The translations under genes and the position numbers were made by a program. Shown piece after piece: positions 14,041-17,592 of a stretch of 17,592 nucleotides of DNA (position 1 is the first letter of the stretch; each line of letters starts with the position of its first letter). The notes below the pieces were generated by a model, which was not told the DNA's origin, ran no database searches, and saw only the letters and a program-made list of their open reading frames with translations. The DNA is from Anaerobutyricum faecale (GTDB taxonomy: Bacteria; Bacillota; Clostridia; Lachnospirales; Lachnospiraceae). Location of the stretch: the NCBI GenBank assembly GCA_019119645.1, contig DWWR01000107.1:1-17592 (forward strand), given 5' to 3'.

Positions 14041-17000
14041 TTCGTCTCCTCCATCAGTGCGTTTCCTGTGATTTTACAGTTATCTGAAATGTTGCATTGT
14101 TCTGAATAGTATATTTGGGACAGCAATTCCACTCCTCCGGTGGAACTGTTGTCATCTTCAACAATTCCTGCATGAATATCTGCGCCGGATATGGTTATCG
14201 GTGCTTTTCCCGATAACCATATCTGTCTCAAATCACTGATTGACGCATTATTTTCCAAATCCCCTTTTAAAATCAAATTGCCCGTTCCGGATACCGTTCC
14301 TCTGTCAAGTTTTGCATCCTGTCGGATTGTCCACTGCCCGTCCAGCGTCACATCTGTTGCCGTCAGGATAACATTTCCTTTTACCGTCAAAGATGCGCCC
14401 TCTTCAATGCACAGCGTATTTGATGATAAGATCAGATTACCCTGTATGGTCATGGCTGCTCCTTTGCGAATCAGCAGCTGCCCTGTGGCATTTACGTCCC
14501 CTTTTACCGTTACTTCTACATTTTCTGCGACTTCTGTATCGTTGGAAGTGGAAATGCTTCCGATATCTTTATCCTCTGAGATGACGCTCTCAGGCAAGAT
14601 CTGTATCGGCTTTTTGCCTCGTACAATTCCATTTTGACTATAAGTATCCCGCACATAAATCTGTGCATTTAATGTGACTCCCGATGTGGAAGTATTATTC
14701 AGTTCCAGAGAATCCACGGTAATATCCTTGCCATTGATGGTCTGCCCTCTGACGCCGTTGCAGATCAGACCACCGAACTCACTGGCAGTGTTCATCTCCA
14801 TATCTCCGCCAGATATAATGCTTCCTTCTCCGGTGACGGCATTCCTGGCAATGATGTCTCCTGCCACATGCAGTGTCCCATCATTTTGCAAAGTGCCCTG
14901 AAACGCCGCATCTCCCTTCGCTTCAAGAGAACTCTCAGTATCTATATATATTGTCCCTCCATTTTGGACAAGCGTTTTGTTCATGGTCAGATTCGCCCCC
15001 TGAATATTCAGCACTCCGTCCACCTGGGAAAATCCTCCGGAATATTCGGCATCGTTTGTAATGGTATTGGTTCCCGAACTATACAGCGTTCCCTTAAAAC
15101 CTGTTAACTGGAATTTGTCTCCCGACCAGTCTTTCATGGTCAGGTCACTGCTTGTGTTGGCAAATTCTGCATCAGCTGAACCGGTTATTATGATATTTCT
15201 GCCATTGGTTATCTTTTCATCTGCGACTGAAAGATGACCAGTCACCGTAACCGTATTATCAACAGTAATTCCAAACAACCGTTTTCCCTGTACCTCCAGA
15301 TTATTTACTGTGATGGCAGACCCGCTGATGTTCTGTGACAACCAGCCGCTACATATCAGCTTCTCCAATACAGTCTCCTGCTGCGCCAAAATGTCTCCCG
15401 AGCATAAAAATGTTCCCTTTCCTGCGGTAAGTTCATTCCATACAGTATCTCCAGATATTTCCATAGTTCCATTATTGAGAAGAGAACCGTCGAAGATTCC
15501 ATTTCCTCCTATCATCAGGGAAACGTTTTCATTCACAGTAAACGTCCCGTCTTTCTGATGAATTCCTCCTGAAAAACTCATATTGTTGGAAATTACATTT
15601 TCTCCTTCCGCATACAGGGCCCCTTTCAATTCGCTGATTCCTGAACCGCTCCAATTGCTTATGGTCAAATCACCGGATACATTGGACAGGTCAGCCTTTG
15701 CATTGCTTGTTAATGTCAAATAATCTCCATCCAAAATCTTCTGATCTGTCATTGTAAGCTGATTCGTAATAGTAAGGGCATTATTAAATTTTACCCCTGC
15801 CGGACTGCTGTTGCTGACATTCAAATTATTTACTGTTCCTTTAAAACCAATCTGCTGGGCATAAGTGCCACAGAGATTCAAATTGTCAAAAGTATTATTT
15901 TCGCCCTCTGTTTCCGTACTTCCCCATAGAATAATACCGCCTGTTCCTGTTACGTTGGCATTATCAAAATAGGCTTCTGAATAGATATTGACAGGGGCAC
16001 CAGAAGTTAAGGAAGAATGGCTGCACACTATACCATTTTTTAAATGCAGCGCAGCCGACGCATTAGTAACCGCAGCGTTGTCCGCAATCAGCTTTCCTCT
16101 TATATTTCCACCATGCAAAGAAGCCCTCTCTATGACATCCACCGCTCTGTTAAAATTGACTGCCTGAGATACATTTGTTCCATTCAGATTTACATCGCTG
16201 GCAATTTCCGAACTTCCTATATCCGCTGTTTCTGTCAGCGTTAATCCTTCCGTCAGAATATTCACCGGGTCATATAATACACCGCTTACTACAAACTCGC
16301 CGTCCAGAAGAATCCCTTTTGGGCCGGAATTATCCAGCCGCAAATCTCTGGTATGAATATCGGCAATGACATTCTGCTGTTTATTTCCATTCAAAGTCAG
16401 ATTGCCTAACTGATTAGCAGCAGAAGAGGCGTCGTCTACGTTTCCCGAACAAATAATATCTGTCCCGGTCAGATTCGTTCTATTAAGATGAATATCTTCC
16501 GTCTCCAGAGAATTTGCCGTGGTTGCAATCGTCCCTGTCAGAGTTAAATCCGGGGTAGACAGGACATTTCCATCGGCTGAAAGTGTGGCATTGGTCAGTT
16601 CCAGTGAATTGGCAAAATTCATATCGCCGTTTACCACTTCTATGGATGCGGTTTCCGTCTGTGTCAATTCTCCTATGGATGCAGTGGCAGCGTCCACTTT
16701 AATGGTTCCCCCGGAAGATTCTATAAATGGAACAGAAGCGTTATAAATGAGCAATTCTCCACCGGTCATATGTATGCCTCCCAACAGGCGATACTGCATT
16801 TCATACATATAATTTGTCTGTCCGTCCTTCGTCCATGCACCTGTATATGTATTTTTCCCTGCATCATAATAAATTGACAATTTATCTCCTGCATCCACTT
16901 CAAATGTTTCAAAAGAAAACGGATTCAATGACGCCCCAATCAGACAGTCGATACTCCTTTGATAATGATTTTTCCAGGCTTCTGCCAGGTCTGTGTCACC

Positions 17001-17592
17001 CGTAATATCCAAATTACTCCAGTCTCCCGAACTGAATCCGCTCAGTAATCTTCCAATTCCCGAATTTAACTGTCCCTGTGTCATTTTATAGGAAACATTC
17101 TCTCCCCGCAAACGAAGCCTCTGCAATATCATCAAATCATCCAATACCTTGCGGGCATTTTCATCTGTTTTATTATTCTGATAGATACTGAGATCATTTT
17201 CATAAACTTTTACTGCCGTGTCGATCATTTTTTCAAGAAATGTTAATTCATATATTTTCATACAAAAATTTTTTATTCCAGTAGCTCCATCAACAATCCA
17301 CATTCCAATATTGAAGGTGGTTGCCATACTTCCCAGACCACTGTTTATATAAGCATCCTTCAAAGCTTTCGGCATGGCTGCTTTAAAAGCTGTCGATATT
17401 TTTAATTCCTTAGATACCAGATTTGTAGATGAAAAGGCCTGAATCATCAAATCATAATTCAATTGATTACTGTCAACAGCATCATCCATCTTATCAGCAT
17501 AACTGCTGAAGACTTTGCTCATCTTATCTTCTCCTCCGGCATCCGCCTGTTCCGCCAGCCGGAGCAGAGTATCATAGTAGTCCTCTTTCTGG
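14037..17592 (-). CDS. Large beta-solenoid repeat protein with helical N-terminal region (5' end outside window)
   Basis: The frame is open to the window edge, with QKEDYYDTLLRLAEQADAGG continuing smoothly into an internal Met at 17522, so the true start probably lies beyond 17592. ATG 17522 does have GGAGGAG upstream and is the fallback start (1,161 aa). Numbering from that Met: 1-205 is charged, probably alpha-helical with one hydrophobic patch near 60-90. About 250-1155 is a beta-strand-rich, Gly/Asn/Thr-rich solenoid. Residues 548-721 and 722-918 are homologous units: ICSG/LCGT, then MTDQKI/VADEKI exactly 174 residues apart, then DLTISNWSG/DLTMKDWSG; the second has about 20 extra residues. 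Further partial copies lie near 375 and 920. No catalytic motif recognised. Its stop overlaps the next gene's ATG (ATGA), so the pair is one operon. Probably an extracellular fibre or adhesin (inference). No named family can be given. Confidence 0.8.
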   Translation of the reverse strand, partial: QKEDYYDTLLRLAEQADAGGEDKMSKVFSSYADKMDDAVDSNQLNYDLMIQAFSSTNLVSKELKISTAFKAAMPKALKDAYINSGLGSMATTFNIGMWIVDGATGIKNFCMKIYELTFLEKMIDTAVKVYENDLSIYQNNKTDENARKVLDDLMILQRLRLRGENVSYKMTQGQLNSGIGRLLSGFSSGDWSNLDITGDTDLAEAWKNHYQRSIDCLIGASLNPFSFETFEVDAGDKLSIYYDAGKNTYTGAWTKDGQTNYMYEMQYRLLGGIHMTGGELLIYNASVPFIESSGGTIKVDAATASIGELTQTETASIEVVNGDMNFANSLELTNATLSADGNVLSTPDLTLTGTIATTANSLETEDIHLNRTNLTGTDIICSGNVDDASSAANQLGNLTLNGNKQQNVIADIHTRDLRLDNSGPKGILLDGEFVVSGVLYDPVNILTEGLTLTETADIGSSEIASDVNLNGTNVSQAVNFNRAVDVIERASLHGGNIRGKLIADNAAVTNASAALHLKNGIVCSHSSLTSGAPVNIYSEAYFDNANVTGTGGIILWGSTETEGENNTFDNLNLCGTYAQQIGFKGTVNNLNVSNSSPAGVKFNNALTITNQLTMTDQKILDGDYLTLTSNAKADLSNVSGDLTISNWSGSGISELKGALYAEGENVISNNMSFSGGIHQKDGTFTVNENVSLMIGGNGIFDGSLLNNGTMEISGDTVWNELTAGKGTFLCSGDILAQQETVLEKLICSGWLSQNISGSAITVNNLEVQGKRLFGITVDNTVTVTGHLSVADEKITNGRNIIITGSADAEFANTSSDLTMKDWSGDKFQLTGFKGTLYSSGTNTITNDAEYSGGFSQVDGVLNIQGANLTMNKTLVQNGGTIYIDTESSLEAKGDAAFQGTLQNDGTLHVAGDIIARNAVTGEGSIISGGDMEMNTASEFGGLICNGVRGQTINGKDITVDSLELNNTSTSGVTLNAQIYVRDTYSQNGIVRGKKPIQILPESVISEDKDIGSISTSNDTEVAENVEVTVKGDVNATGQLLIRKGAAMTIQGNLILSSNTLCIEEGASLTVKGNVILTATDVTLDGQWTIRQDAKLDRGTVSGTGNLILKGDLENNASISDLRQIWLSGKAPITISGADIHAGIVEDDNSSTGGVELLSQIYYSEQCNISDNCKITGNALMEETK

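Overview
The window reads as a chromosomal segment of an anaerobic Firmicute, most likely a gut Lachnospiraceae-type clostridium. The reasons are the [FeFe]-hydrogenase with a GltD-like flavoprotein, a clostridial biosynthetic-type thiolase, an ECF biotin transporter under a Firmicute-style BirA operator, and very large surface proteins built from GLUG, Big_2, cohesin, dockerin and BspA-like modules. The genus assignment is inference; no 16S or other marker is present.

Layout, left to right. (1) 1-2050: the 5' part of rpmE (ribosomal protein L31, minus strand) with its promoter, a small XRE-family regulator (minus), an unrecognised 144-aa protein (plus), and a CpXC-type zinc-binding-like protein (minus). 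(2) 2100-2880: bioY behind a near-ideal sigma-70 promoter overlapped by a perfect BirA palindrome, with a second perfect palindrome between the -35 and -10. (3) 2881-3690: about 810 bp without a convincing gene. It is dominated by a roughly 510-bp element with long imperfect terminal inverted repeats, followed by the hydrogenase promoter and a leader hairpin. (4) 3691-7280: a two-gene redox operon with a 7-nt overlap. A fusion of a NuoF/HydB C-terminal Fe-S domain with a GltD/NfnB-like FAD/NAD(P)H module precedes an M3-type [FeFe]-hydrogenase with intact H-cluster motifs. Together they look like an NAD(P)H-linked H2-producing or H2-consuming enzyme. (5) 7333-8690: a stand-alone acetyl-CoA acetyltransferase (minus) with its own promoter and a strong hairpin terminator between it and the hydrogenase operon. 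(6) 8753-17592: a minus-strand operon of two giant surface-type proteins that continues past the right edge, closed by two sequence-related tandem terminators.

The most unusual part is the surface operon. The upstream protein (at least 1,184 residues in the window) has an alpha-helical N-terminal part followed by a long beta-solenoid with ~174-residue internal repeats. Its stop codon overlaps the next ATG (ATGA). The downstream protein has a GLUG beta-solenoid with a cysteine every ~31 residues, about six Big_2-like domains, a cohesin-dockerin-cohesin block, a BspA-like LRR segment, a Cys/His repeat and two Lys-rich Ig-like domains. The start coupled to the upstream gene (14040, good Shine-Dalgarno) encodes a signal-peptide-like stretch interrupted by an in-frame TGA at codon 17. 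The long reading frame resumes six bases later at an ATG lacking a ribosome binding site. Either the exported protein has recently been inactivated or made cytosolic, or there is recoding, strain variation or a sequencing error.
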